From positions 81,021 to 145,020 of the forward strand of contig CAZWUJ010000006.1 in assembly GCA_964636705.1 (NCBI GenBank): DNA of 64,000 nt, read 5' to 3'. Source of the stretch: VXRJ01 sp964636705 (lineage in GTDB: Bacteria; Acidobacteriota; Vicinamibacteria; Vicinamibacterales; UBA8438). A program made the translations under genes and the position numbers. This document shows positions 17,047-25,788 of the stretch, piece by piece. Each line of letters opens with the position of its first letter. Positions within the stretch are counted from its first letter, which is position 1. Under the pieces are notes generated by a model. That model worked only from the letters and a program-made list of their open reading frames with translations. It made no database searches and had not been told where the DNA came from.

Positions 17047-19040
17047 CCCGCAGTGACCACAGGGCGGCAATCGCGGTCTGCACCGGGGTAACCCTTCTTG
17101 CCGCCGTGCTCGCGTTCTGGTGGAGCACGACGGAACGCTATCAGTTGACTGGCGACGAGCCGCACTACTTCATCCTGGCCGCGAGTCTGCTACGCGACGG
17201 CGACGTCGACGTGCGGAACAACTTTGATGAGGATGCGGTTACGGGTGAGATCTACGGTCCGATTGGAGGGAGACATGTCCAGACCTACAACGGCCGTGAG
17301 TACTCGAACCATACGCCGGGTCTGAGCGTCCTCTTGATCCTGCCGTTTGCCATCGGCGGGACCGTTGCCGGCCGGCTGCTGCTCTGTGTAGCGATCACGC
17401 CGATCCTCGGCTGGGCCTGTTTGCGCTGGCTTGAAGGGCGCGCGCCTCCGCAAGACATGGCGTTCATCATCGCGGGCTTGCTGCTCTGCCCGGTGATACT
17501 GCTGGGATCCGGACAGGCTTACGGGGACCTCGTGGGCGGCGTAGTGATTGTGGCGCTGGTTGTCTGGCTGTGGAATCCGGTGGGTCGAGATGACAGAGGC
17601 GCACCGAGGCGTCGATCGGCCGTAGCGTGGATGCTGTTCGGACTGGTCGCCGGTTTCCTGCCCTGGCTGCACATGAAATACCTTGCCGTTACCGCGCTGC
17701 TCGGTCTGTTCGCGGCCTGGCAAGTCTGGACTGAACGACCGTGGCGCCACGCAGGTACTCGCGGCCCGTGGTGGGGATACGCCTCGGCCGGTGCCTTCCT
17801 CCTGATCGGTCCGGCTACGTTGCTGGTCTATCAGATGGCGACCCACGGCCGACCGCTTGGCGGCCTGGGAGGCCAAGTATCGAGGACGCCGTACTTCCAG
17901 GGGCTGGAGTTTCTGATCGGCAACCACCTCGATCAGGCACAGGGCCTCTTCTGGCACCAGCCTCTTTTGTGGTGCGGACTCGTCGCGCTCGGCTGGATGA
18001 TCCGGGTGCGGCATCGATTCACTATTCACTGGCTGCTGCTCTATGGCTCTCTCATGGCGCCGCCCGCGTTATTGGCGGAATGGGCCGGCATACCGCTTGG
18101 GCGGTTGAACTGGCCCGGCATGTGGCTCTGGCTCCTTCCCATCGGCTGGTGGATGGCAGCGGAACGAACCAGCCTTTCCCGGTACATCCGTCCGGTGTTG
18201 CTGGCCGCGTTCGCGTACCAGGCGATGCTGGCGTTGCGCTGGGTTCCAAGTCCGACGGAACTCTTCCAGGGTCCGTTCTCGAGCCTGGTCTGGGAGCGCG
18301 ATTCCCTGTTCCCGCTGCCGGTGCGCTACGCCCTTCCCCACTTCTATCTCCGCGCCGGAGACGGCTGGTGGGTAGTCCGGTACCTGGAGTACCTGCCCAA
18401 CCTGATCTGGGTGGTGGTGGCGGCCCTCCTGTTCGTCACCGGATGGATGTGGAGCGAGGACGGACGGCGCCGGCTGCGCCCGGTCTGGGCCAGTGGCCTG
18501 GTCGTCGCGGCCCTGCTATTGCCGGTAGAGCCGACGGCGGACCGGGCAGGGCCGCATGACGACGCGCTGCATGAACAGTTGACGCAATCCATTAACAGCA
18601 CCTTCCCGCGCCGATTCGAAGCGGAGCGCATGACGCCCATGCAGACCGCCTCCCAGTCAACGCGTGAGGATCCGAACGCCAGCGATGGTTACGCTCGGGA
18701 CACGACCGCAGCGTTGGAAAGGCCGGACCAGTTCATAGTCTTTGGTCCCTACCTGGACCTCGAGGCTGGACGCTATCGCGTCGAGGCGACCCTGCGTCTC
18801 GCCGAACCCACCGCACTCGAGGTTGCCGGCCGGTTCGACGTGATGCACGGACGCGGGCGGAACCTCCTCGCCAGTGTCCCGGTCGCTTCCGACCGCCTGC
18901 CGACGGATGGCGCTTATGCGAAGCTCGCGGTCAGCTTCGAGGCCGCGGCAGCGCTGGACGATGTCGAATTCCGGGTCGCCGCCATTCCGGGGGCCGACCT
19001 TCTGGTCGACTGCATCGACCTCATTCCGGTCCTGCCATGA
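17043..19040 (+). CDS. GT-C-like membrane protein, tandem paralogue 3
   Basis: A 665-residue homologue from ATG 17043, overlapping the previous stop as ATGA. It carries TGDEPHYFILAASLLRDGD and NNFDED as in paralogue 1, about ten membrane helices, and the C-terminal beta domain (RRFEAERMTPMQTA, AGRYRVEATLRL, LVDCIDLIPVLP). It lacks the REP insert of paralogue 2 and shows no exact conversion tract. The open frame extends upstream into paralogue 2, but homology begins at this ATG. Confidence 0.8.
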   Translation: MTRSDHRAAIAVCTGVTLLAAVLAFWWSTTERYQLTGDEPHYFILAASLLRDGDVDVRNNFDEDAVTGEIYGPIGGRHVQTYNGREYSNHTPGLSVLLILPFAIGGTVAGRLLLCVAITPILGWACLRWLEGRAPPQDMAFIIAGLLLCPVILLGSGQAYGDLVGGVVIVALVVWLWNPVGRDDRGAPRRRSAVAWMLFGLVAGFLPWLHMKYLAVTALLGLFAAWQVWTERPWRHAGTRGPWWGYASAGAFLLIGPATLLVYQMATHGRPLGGLGGQVSRTPYFQGLEFLIGNHLDQAQGLFWHQPLLWCGLVALGWMIRVRHRFTIHWLLLYGSLMAPPALLAEWAGIPLGRLNWPGMWLWLLPIGWWMAAERTSLSRYIRPVLLAAFAYQAMLALRWVPSPTELFQGPFSSLVWERDSLFPLPVRYALPHFYLRAGDGWWVVRYLEYLPNLIWVVVAALLFVTGWMWSEDGRRRLRPVWASGLVVAALLLPVEPTADRAGPHDDALHEQLTQSINSTFPRRFEAERMTPMQTASQSTREDPNASDGYARDTTAALERPDQFIVFGPYLDLEAGRYRVEATLRLAEPTALEVAGRFDVMHGRGRNLLASVPVASDRLPTDGAYAKLAVSFEAAAALDDVEFRVAAIPGADLLVDCIDLIPVLP

Positions 19041-20872
19041 CGCGGCGCCTTCTTCTCTGCCTGCCCTGCGCGCTGTTGGTCGCACTGAGCGCCTATCTGG
19101 CGGTGCATTGGACGGCGTCCGGGGCTCTCCCGATCATCGGCGACGAACCGCACTACCTGATCACGTCGGCGAGCGTGGTGCGCGACGGCGACCTGGACGT
19201 CGCGAACAACCATGAGTACGAAAACAACGCCCGCGAGGTATTCCCCAGCGACCTCGTGCCGCACGCGTTTCGCGAGGGGAACCACCTGTGGCCCCAACGC
19301 ATGCCGGGCCTCAGTGTGCTCCTCGCCATCCCGTTCGGCCTCGGCGGCGCGACAGGCGCGCGCGCAGCGCTACCGCTCCTGATCATTCCGGTGCTTGCCC
19401 TCGCCGTCTATCGGTGGAGCCGAACCTGTCTGGGTCCGCTCGATGCGACGGTGGCGTCGGTCGGCGTGCTGGCATGCAGTCCCGTCGTCTTCGGGGCGAC
19501 GCAGATCTACCCCGACCTCCTGGTGGGCGCCGCTGCTCTCACGCTGCTGGGCTGGCTCTGGGGCAGCGAGCGACACACCTACCTGGGATGGTGCGTCTAT
19601 TGGTGCGTAGCCGGCCTGCTTTGCTGGATGCACGTCAAGTACTACGCGGCCACCGCGGTGCTGGCGGCCCTCGGCGCCTGGCAACTCCGGCGAGACGGCA
19701 ACCCCCACTCGACGGTCGCGAATCACCTGACCTTCGGCGGTCTTCTGCTGGCGGGTCCGGTCCTCTTCTGGACGTTCTCAGTTCCGGCGTTCGGAAACAT
19801 CATGGGCGGACGGGGTGGCGGGGAACTGAACCTCGGCTTCGTCCAGGCGCTGGAGCTCTTCCTGGGGCTGCACATCGACCAGGTTCACGGCCTGTTCGTC
19901 CAGCAACCGATCCTGCTGTCGGGTCTCGTCGCGCTGGGCTGGATGGTCCGGAGGCGCCATCCCCTGACGCTGCCCTGGCTCGTGGTGTACTCGTCGCTGA
20001 TCGCTCCCAACGCCCTGCAACATATTCCGTATGGCGGTCATATCGCACCGGCCGGACGGTACGGCTGGGCGGCGATGTGGCTGTGGCTGGTTCCGATCGG
20101 CATTGTCATCGGCGAACTACGGGGTCGGGCGTCGTTCTCAAGAGCCATCGGGCTGACCGTACTCGCGGGTATCGCCTACCAGGCAGTACTGGCGTTCCAG
20201 TGGCTGCCCGTACCGCAACGTTTGTTCAACGGGCTGTTCGGTCCCGGCATGTGGCAACCATCGCTCTTCTCGCCCGGCGTAATGCTGTCGCTCCCGAAGC
20301 TCGGCCCTCACGCCGACCTCATCTATCCTCCGAACCTCGTCTGGACGGCCGGCGCCCTGTCGCTTCTTGTCGCGGGTTGGCTTCGGCCATCACGATGGCG
20401 CTACGCGCCTTTGCTGGCGACCGCGGTCGTTGCCGTGTTCCTGCTGCCGGTCGACGACACACTGGATCGCTCGAACGTCGTGCCCCGTCGATACGAAGCA
20501 GAGCACACGCCGGCTCGGTGCACCGTGCTTCCCCGAGGGAACGCCAGCAATGGCCACAGTTGCCGGCAGGACGCCGACAACGTCTACGCGGTGGCCGGAC
20601 CGTTCGTAACGCTGGAGCCGGGAGCGTACCGGGTCATCGCGGCGGTAAGGCCGGCGGCCGCGAGAGGCGATGGAGTCATCGACGTAGTCGCGAACCGGGG
20701 CAACGAATTCATCGCGCGTAGCAGCATTCCGCTGATGCCGGCTCCTGGCTGGACGTTTGTCACAGCGGATTTCGCTATCCGCCGAACCGCTCGCGAGGTC
20801 GAATTCCGCCTCCGCGGATACCGGGGGCTGGAAGTCGACTACGTCGAACTCTGCAGAAGTAGCGAGTGCTGA
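19037..20872 (+). CDS. GT-C-like membrane protein, tandem paralogue 4
   Basis: A 611-residue and more divergent member of the array, starting at ATG 19037 (ATGA overlap). It has IGDEPHYLITSASVVRDGD in the first loop, about ten helices, and a shorter C-terminal domain (PRRYEAEHTPARC, EPGAYRVIAAVRPA, LEVDYVELCRS) that contains several cysteines the other copies lack. As the last gene of the plus-strand operon it faces a convergent GT2 gene. The four copies may transfer different sugars; the specific donor is not evident. Confidence 0.8.
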   Translation: MTRRLLLCLPCALLVALSAYLAVHWTASGALPIIGDEPHYLITSASVVRDGDLDVANNHEYENNAREVFPSDLVPHAFREGNHLWPQRMPGLSVLLAIPFGLGGATGARAALPLLIIPVLALAVYRWSRTCLGPLDATVASVGVLACSPVVFGATQIYPDLLVGAAALTLLGWLWGSERHTYLGWCVYWCVAGLLCWMHVKYYAATAVLAALGAWQLRRDGNPHSTVANHLTFGGLLLAGPVLFWTFSVPAFGNIMGGRGGGELNLGFVQALELFLGLHIDQVHGLFVQQPILLSGLVALGWMVRRRHPLTLPWLVVYSSLIAPNALQHIPYGGHIAPAGRYGWAAMWLWLVPIGIVIGELRGRASFSRAIGLTVLAGIAYQAVLAFQWLPVPQRLFNGLFGPGMWQPSLFSPGVMLSLPKLGPHADLIYPPNLVWTAGALSLLVAGWLRPSRWRYAPLLATAVVAVFLLPVDDTLDRSNVVPRRYEAEHTPARCTVLPRGNASNGHSCRQDADNVYAVAGPFVTLEPGAYRVIAAVRPAAARGDGVIDVVANRGNEFIARSSIPLMPAPGWTFVTADFAIRRTAREVEFRLRGYRGLEVDYVELCRSSEC

Positions 20873-20917
20873 AGGACGGATGCCGATTCCCGCACTCGCG
20901 GTCATCCGCTTGCGGCG

Positions 20918-21598
20918 TCACCAGCGGTGCTTCAGGAGCGTCCATACCGCTTCGAAGAAGTCCTTCCAGGAGATTTTCTTCCCCTCGGCGAAACTGCGCC
21001 CCCGGTACCGGATCGGCACCTCGTGGATGCGGATGCCGCGCTTCAGGATCTTGGCCGTAATCTCCGGCTCGAAGTCGAAACTGTTCGCCACCGTCTCGAT
21101 CTGCTGCAGCAGTGTCCGGTCGATCAGCTTGTAGCAGGTCTCCATGTCGGTCAGCGACGAACCGTAGCAGCGGTTGGTCAGCCAGGTCAGAAGACGGTTG
21201 CCCACGCGGTGACGGATCGACATGTCGGGGCGCCCTGCCGCCAGGCGCGAGCCGTACACCACCTGCGCCCTCTCGCTTGTCGCGACGCGTAGCAGGGCCG
21301 GGTAGTCGGCCGGGTCGTACTCGAGGTCGGCATCCTGCACGATGACGTAGTCGCCGGTGGCGCGAGCGAAACCGGCCCTGAGCGCCGCGCCCTTGCCGCG
21401 GTTGGCGGGCTGCAGCAGCAGGGTCATGCCGTCTCCGTCGCGCTGCGCCCGCTCCTGCAGCAGCTCACGCGTTCCGTCGGTGGAACCGTCGTCCACGACG
21501 ATCACCTCCGTCTCCAGCTCGACCGCGGCCACGCGGTCGAGCAGTTCGTTGATCGTCGCCCGCTCGTTGTAGACCGGGATCACTACGGATAGACGCAT
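20918..21598 (-). CDS. Family 2 glycosyltransferase (polyprenyl-phosphate sugar synthase type)
   Basis: A 226-residue GT2 enzyme: MRLSVVIPVYNERATINELL, nucleotide-binding EVIVVDDGSTDGT, DxD region IVQDADLEYDP, and YGSRLAAGRPD. The compact single-domain form without C-terminal helices resembles dolichyl-phosphate mannose synthases, which would supply lipid-linked donors to the neighbouring GT-C proteins. It is convergent with the GT-C array, 45 bases from the end of paralogue 4. The protein ends at the usual EVPIRYRGRSFAEGKKISW motif region. Confidence 0.9.
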   Translation of the reverse strand: MRLSVVIPVYNERATINELLDRVAAVELETEVIVVDDGSTDGTRELLQERAQRDGDGMTLLLQPANRGKGAALRAGFARATGDYVIVQDADLEYDPADYPALLRVATSERAQVVYGSRLAAGRPDMSIRHRVGNRLLTWLTNRCYGSSLTDMETCYKLIDRTLLQQIETVANSFDFEPEITAKILKRGIRIHEVPIRYRGRSFAEGKKISWKDFFEAVWTLLKHRW

Positions 21599-21849
21599 GG
21601 TCAGTTGCGCGGGACGCGCGCATCATACAATTCCTGTGATCTCCCTGTTGACGCGGGAGGATGCGCCCTTCGCGTCGGCCCGCAGGGTGGTGTGAGTTGA
21701 CGCTAATGCCATTTAACGTGCCTTATACCAAGCATCAATATGGAAACCATGTAGCGTATTTCTGTCCAGTTTTTTCCTCACAAACCGTGATGGTAAGTAC
21801 ATGACATTTCGTCTAGCATCTACCATCTTTTGGCTGTCGCGCCGGAAGT
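21599..21849. other. Divergent intergenic region, locally AT-rich
   Basis: No gene is supported here. The stretch 21700-21835 is visibly more AT-rich than its surroundings, which suits a promoter region for the divergent GT2 and YceI genes, but I cannot place -35/-10 pairs with confidence. Confidence 0.5.
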
Positions 21850-21867
21850 GCCGGCCTGGGGGCCGGC
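21850..21867. repeat. Single REP-type palindrome upstream of the YceI gene
   Basis: The core variant GCCGGCCTGGGGGCCGGC is followed by GC-rich direct repeats of an AGCGGACGGCG unit to about 21945. If translation of the YceI gene began at 21801, this element would encode part of its N-terminus. Confidence 0.8.
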
Positions 21868-21923
21868 GAACCGGAGAGGGAAGCGCCCTCCCCCCCGGCG
21901 AGCGCAGCGGACGGCGCACCAGC

Positions 21924-22550
21924 GTGCGCAGCGGACGGCGAACCGGACAGCGCGCCATCGTCGTTGGTGCCCTCGTCGCCCTTGCCCTGGGCGGCGTGCC
22001 CGGTGCGGTCGCCGCCGAGTCGTGGAGCGTCGTTGCGGGAGACGTCGAGGTCCGCTGCCGGATGACGGTCGGCGGCAGCTTCAGTATCGTGACGACCGCG
22101 CTTTCCGGCGCCCTCCAACTCTGGGACCCCGCCGGCGCGGACTACGCCGGCGAGCTCCGCGTCGACCTCACGACTCTCGACAGCGGCCTCGACTTGCGCA
22201 ACTCCCATCTCCGCGACACCTACCTCGAGGTCGAGCGCGGCCCGGAGTTCCAATCCACGGTGCTCTCGGATCTCGTCCTCGATGATCCGCTGCCCGCTGG
22301 CGCCGGCCGTCACGAGACGCGGTTTTCCGCGACGCTCGCACTCCACGGCGTCCAGCGCCCGGTCGAGGGCGAGGCGGACTTGCGCCGCCGCGACGGACAG
22401 GTTGCGGTGGAAGCTACGTTCGCCATCAGCCTGGAAGCCTTCGACATCCCGCCCCCCCGCTACCTGGGGGTCGGCGTCCGGGATACCGTTGAGGTCACCG
22501 TCACCTTCGACGCGGCGCGCGCCGATGCGCCGTCCGGCGGCACGCCATGA
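21924..22550 (+). CDS. YceI-family periplasmic protein
   Basis: The GTG at 21924 gives a short basic N-region (RSGRRTGQRA) and a good signal-peptide core (IVVGALVALALGG, cleavage near AVAAES). An upstream ATG at 21801 is in frame but would put over 40 residues of REP-derived sequence before the signal peptide, so it is less likely. The mature domain (WSVVAGDVEVRCRMTVGGSF ... GELRVDLTTLDSGLDLRNSH) is a YceI lipocalin-like barrel, which binds isoprenoid lipids. It overlaps the next gene by four bases, suggesting a joint role with that haem-motif barrel. Confidence 0.82.
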   Translation: MRSGRRTGQRAIVVGALVALALGGVPGAVAAESWSVVAGDVEVRCRMTVGGSFSIVTTALSGALQLWDPAGADYAGELRVDLTTLDSGLDLRNSHLRDTYLEVERGPEFQSTVLSDLVLDDPLPAGAGRHETRFSATLALHGVQRPVEGEADLRRRDGQVAVEATFAISLEAFDIPPPRYLGVGVRDTVEVTVTFDAARADAPSGGTP

Positions 22551-23734
22551 CCGGCTCCAGAGCGCGACACGCCACGACGGGCGCGCGACGAAGCCGGGCC
22601 GTCACACGCCTCGCCCTCGCCGTCGCTACGCTGCTCCCGGCGTGGGGTGCCGGGCCGGCGTTCGCGGAGCCTACCTTCCTGTCCAGGCAGTATCCGCGCT
22701 GCACCGCCTGCCACTACTCGGAATCGGGCGGCGGGCTGCTGACGCCGTACGGACGATCGCTGTCGCGGGAGGAGATCTCGACGTTCGGTCGCCAAGGCGC
22801 CGGCGCGGATCCGGCGCAGCCGGCGGCGGGCGAGGAAGGCTTCCTTTTCGGCGTTCTCGGGAACGAGAGCCCGCTCCAGCTCGGTCTCGACATCCGGCCC
22901 TCGCGCGTGGGCGTCACCGTCCCCGGGCGGACCCTCAGCGACCGCAGCTTCCTGATGAACCTCGACCTGCAGGCGGCATGGCAGCGCAACGGCTGGACCG
23001 CCTACGGGACCATCGGACGCGAGCCCACCCGCGGCGCAGGCCGCGTCGTGTCGTACGAACACTGGGTGTCCTACCAGGCCACCGAGGCAGTCAGCGTGCG
23101 CGGCGGGCGCTTCCTGCCCGCGTACGGGGTCCGGTTCGCCGACCACACGTCGTTCACGCGCGAGCGGCTCGACCTCGCGCAGGACGATCAGATCTACGGC
23201 GTCGAGGTGGGCCTGTCGACGGACCGGACGCTGCTGCAAGTCTCGGCCGGACCGGGACGCGCCGAATCGCTCATCGACGGCGACGGACGCAACGCCTTCA
23301 CCGGGTCCGCCCGGTTCCAGGTCGACGTGGATCCCCGAACCGTCCTCGCGGCATCCGGCCTCTACCGCGGCGCGTCCGACGCCGGTCCGTCACAAACCGG
23401 CGGCGGACTGTCCTTCGGCTACGCCCCGGCCGCCTGGCTCACCACGTGGACGCATGTCGACGTTCAGCACCAGGCGTTGCGGGCGAGCAACCGCTCCTAC
23501 ATCGTCGCCAACCAGACCTCGGTCGAGGCCGTGCGCGGCCTCTGGCTCCGCGTATCGCCCCAGGTGCGGTGGACGGACGCCGACCCGGGAGGCGAAATCC
23601 GCCGCATGGTCTACGGGCTGGATTTCTATCCGCGCACCCACTGGCACGTCAACGTTTCCTACTACCGCGACCACCTGCCCTTCAACGGCCGACGCGTCCG
23701 GACGCTGCTTGCCCAGTTGCACCTGTACCTGTAG
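22547..23734 (+). CDS. Outer-membrane beta-barrel protein with an N-terminal c-type haem motif
   Basis: A 395-residue protein with a signal peptide cleaved near residue 41 (AFAEP). CTACH follows at residues 52-56, a single CxxCH haem-attachment site in a short YPRCTACHYSESGGG cap. The rest alternates hydrophobic and polar residues in the style of a 14-18-stranded porin and ends in LHLYL, a terminal aromatic/hydrophobic barrel-end signal. Such cytochrome-capped barrels occur near electron-transfer genes. The start overlaps the YceI stop (ATGA). A damaged copy of its last 68 bases lies at 24001-24068. Confidence 0.8.
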   Translation: MTGSRARHATTGARRSRAVTRLALAVATLLPAWGAGPAFAEPTFLSRQYPRCTACHYSESGGGLLTPYGRSLSREEISTFGRQGAGADPAQPAAGEEGFLFGVLGNESPLQLGLDIRPSRVGVTVPGRTLSDRSFLMNLDLQAAWQRNGWTAYGTIGREPTRGAGRVVSYEHWVSYQATEAVSVRGGRFLPAYGVRFADHTSFTRERLDLAQDDQIYGVEVGLSTDRTLLQVSAGPGRAESLIDGDGRNAFTGSARFQVDVDPRTVLAASGLYRGASDAGPSQTGGGLSFGYAPAAWLTTWTHVDVQHQALRASNRSYIVANQTSVEAVRGLWLRVSPQVRWTDADPGGEIRRMVYGLDFYPRTHWHVNVSYYRDHLPFNGRRVRTLLAQLHLYL

Positions 23735-23750
23735 CAGGGGAGACACTCGG

Positions 23751-23777
23751 CCAACTGGACGTGTCAACGAGCATCAT
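23751..23777 (-). pseudogene. VapC toxin relic (first nine codons)
   Basis: Overlapping the end of the antitoxin gene, the minus strand reads MMLVDTSSW, the start of PIN-domain VapC toxins with the first catalytic Asp. The reading then departs from any PIN sequence as it runs into the 3' end of the barrel gene. The toxin has been truncated after about nine residues. Confidence 0.65.
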
Positions 23778-23973
23778 CGCGACGCCCTCGCAACTCCTCG
23801 AGGTCGCCGTCCCAACCCGATCCGCGCATCCGGCGGGCTTCCTCGAGGCTGAGCGGTTCTGAAGCGAGCCTTCGCAGCGCGGAATCGATTGCTTTTCGCT
23901 TCGTGGCCCAGCGGTTGCGCTTCGCGACCTCCGAGCTGCCACCGTCGTCGGCCTCTACCTTGATGCGTGACAT
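23764..23973 (-). CDS. Orphan VapB-type antitoxin
   Basis: A 69-residue protein with the VapB layout: a basic helix TKRKAIDSALRRL followed by the toxin-binding tail ARRMRGSGWDGDLEELR. VapB proteins bind operator DNA as dimers and neutralise VapC. Its toxin gene survives only as the first nine codons overlapping its end. It is flanked by the barrel gene and by a duplicate of that gene's tail, so it probably entered by recombination. Confidence 0.75.
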   Translation of the reverse strand: MSRIKVEADDGGSSEVAKRNRWATKRKAIDSALRRLASEPLSLEEARRMRGSGWDGDLEELRGRRDDAR

Positions 23974-24000
23974 ACATCAGTCATACACCAATCAGGACTC

Positions 24001-24068
24001 GCGACCGCTTGCCCTTCAACGGCCGACGCGCCTGGACACTGCTTGCCCAGTCGCACCTGTACCTGTAG
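24001..24068 (+). pseudogene. Duplicated 3' tail of the barrel gene
   Basis: This segment aligns without gaps to 23667-23734 (six mismatches in 68 bases, all transitions) and ends in the same TAG. It is the remnant of a second copy of the barrel gene or of a duplication made when the VapBC cassette arrived. It has no start. Confidence 0.75.
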
Positions 24069-24077
24069 CGTGAAGTC

Positions 24078-24542
24078 ATGGCCGCACTCCTTCGACTCTC
24101 CGCGCTCGTCTCCCTCGTGTTCCTTGGGACGGGTCTTGCCGCCTGCGGCGGCGACTCCCCCGCTCCGACCGCTCCAACGACGCCGTCAACGCCAGCGACA
24201 CCGACAACGCCGAGCACCGACACGTTGATGCCGACGCTGTCGAGCATCCAGAGCATGGTGTTCAACGAGTCGTGCATCGAACACCACGGCGACCACGCTA
24301 CCGAGGGAGACCTCGATCTCACGGACGGCATGTCCTACGCCCACCTGGTGAACGTGGCCAGCTTTCAGGCGCCGACCATCGATCGGGTGGAGCCCAACAA
24401 TGCGGAGAACAGCTACCTGATCCACAAACTTGAAGGCCGCGCAGGCATCGTGGGCGACCCCATGCCACCGGATGAGCCGCTCACGACCGAGCAGATCGAC
24501 GTCATCAAGCAGTGGATCAACGACGGCGCGCAGGACAACTGA
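24078..24542 (+). CDS. Lipoprotein related to planctomycete-type cytochrome c domains, haem motif degenerate
   Basis: A 154-residue protein with a lipoprotein signal (lipobox LAAC, Cys 23), then a Thr/Pro linker, then a domain with NESCIEHHGDHATEGDLDL ... NSYLIHKLEGR ... MPPDEPLTTEQIDVIKQWI. This matches the small cytochrome-like domain usually reading CxxCH, with a distal Met in MPP. Here the motif is CIEHH (residues 66-70): the second cysteine is replaced by His, so covalent haem attachment would be at best single-bonded. It follows the haem-motif barrel and may act with it. Confidence 0.7.
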   Translation: MAALLRLSALVSLVFLGTGLAACGGDSPAPTAPTTPSTPATPTTPSTDTLMPTLSSIQSMVFNESCIEHHGDHATEGDLDLTDGMSYAHLVNVASFQAPTIDRVEPNNAENSYLIHKLEGRAGIVGDPMPPDEPLTTEQIDVIKQWINDGAQDN

Positions 24543-24669
24543 AGCGCCCTGTCACCGTCCGTAATCCACTTCACGTGCGACCGCGCCGAGGCCGTCGCGC
24601 GGCGTCCTATAGATCTCAAGACCCTGGAGGGGGATCTTCAAGGGCGTCCATCATGCGACGCTATCACGG

Positions 24670-25788
24670 TCAGCGCTCGTGGATTTCCTCTCTCGTCAAC
24701 TTTCGCCCGACGTTCAATCGGCCTTGCAGATCGCGCATTGCGTCGACGGCATCGCCAGCTTGCTGCCTGCGGCCCGATACACCCCTGCCGGGCTCGGCGA
24801 TCAGGTCGAAGTGGAGCGCGTCGCCGGCCACGACACCGGAAGTCGTCAACTCCCGGCTCCGCCGCTCCCAATAGGCCATCAGGTCCGCTGACCGCTCGAA
24901 CGTGGCATCGTCGCCGTAGGCGCTGGTGGCCTGTATGGCCGGATAGAAGCCAAGGATCCAGTCGATCAGTCGTGCCGGATCCTCGTGGCCGTGGTTGATG
25001 AGGTAGGTCGGACTGAACTCGACGATGAGGGTGGGGCGGTGGCGCTCGATCAGGTCGCGGCAGCCTTCGAGGGCGAGCGGCTCGTGCCCCTCCACGTCCA
25101 TCTTCAGGAGATCGACGCGCGGCGCCCACGAGAGCGCCTCATCGAGGACAACGGATTGCGCATAGACCGCCGACGCGCCCGGCTGCTCCGCGTCGACGAC
25201 GTGCGCGTTGGAGCCGCCGGTGAGCGCTACGAGGCCGGTTCGATCCGACGCCGCGTAGGGCAGCACCCTCACGTTGCCGGCCTGGTTCAACGCGACGCCG
25301 GCGTACAACAACTGGACGTTGTCGAGGTTGGGCTCCACGGCGATCACCAGTCCCTGCTTGCCCACCAGGGTTGCGGCCAGCAGGGCGATGCAGCCAATGT
25401 TGGCGCCCACATCGACTACTACATCCCCCTCCCGCACGCGTTCCCGGATCGCCTGGCGCACATGGGGCTCGTACTCGCGGGTATTGAGAATCCCGCGCAG
25501 GAAGGGTTCCGTTTCCATTTCCTCGTGCAGGCACACCTGGTAGCCACCGAGATCGACCGCGGTCGGACCGCTGCCGGCAAGACCGCGGGCTTCCTCGGAG
25601 TTGATGAAGCTGCTGACCAGCTCGTCGAGCGTGATGCCGCGCGCCATTTCCCGCTGATGGTGGGCGAAGCCGGCCGGGTCCGGCGGGCGGCGGAGGAACA
25701 GGCGGTAGCAGTAGTAGATGTCGTCTTCGGTGACGGTGTGCTCCCAGCGTCGCAACCACCGACTCAACAGACGACGCAGCGATGGCAT
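24670..25788 (-). CDS. FkbM-family SAM-dependent methyltransferase with DUF4214-like N-terminus
   Basis: A 372-residue protein. Residues 20-75 (YRLFLRRPPDPAGFAHHQ ... SSFINSEE) resemble the DUF4214 helical repeat found in phycobilisome-linker-like proteins. The FkbM methyltransferase domain follows, with the SAM loop VVVDVGANIGCIALLAA near 130, VEPNLDNVQLL, and LLKMDVEGHEPLALEG near 230. FkbM enzymes O-methylate sugars or small molecules. The ATG shares a base with the purH stop (TGATG), so it is translationally coupled to purH, which is an odd pairing. Confidence 0.85.
   Translation of the reverse strand: MPSLRRLLSRWLRRWEHTVTEDDIYYCYRLFLRRPPDPAGFAHHQREMARGITLDELVSSFINSEEARGLAGSGPTAVDLGGYQVCLHEEMETEPFLRGILNTREYEPHVRQAIRERVREGDVVVDVGANIGCIALLAATLVGKQGLVIAVEPNLDNVQLLYAGVALNQAGNVRVLPYAASDRTGLVALTGGSNAHVVDAEQPGASAVYAQSVVLDEALSWAPRVDLLKMDVEGHEPLALEGCRDLIERHRPTLIVEFSPTYLINHGHEDPARLIDWILGFYPAIQATSAYGDDATFERSADLMAYWERRSRELTTSGVVAGDALHFDLIAEPGRGVSGRRQQAGDAVDAMRDLQGRLNVGRKLTREEIHER

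Noticed and set aside
24001..24068. Target-site duplication of a transposon
   Set aside because: At 68 bases and with six differences it is too long and too diverged for a transposition duplication; a recombination remnant is more likely.
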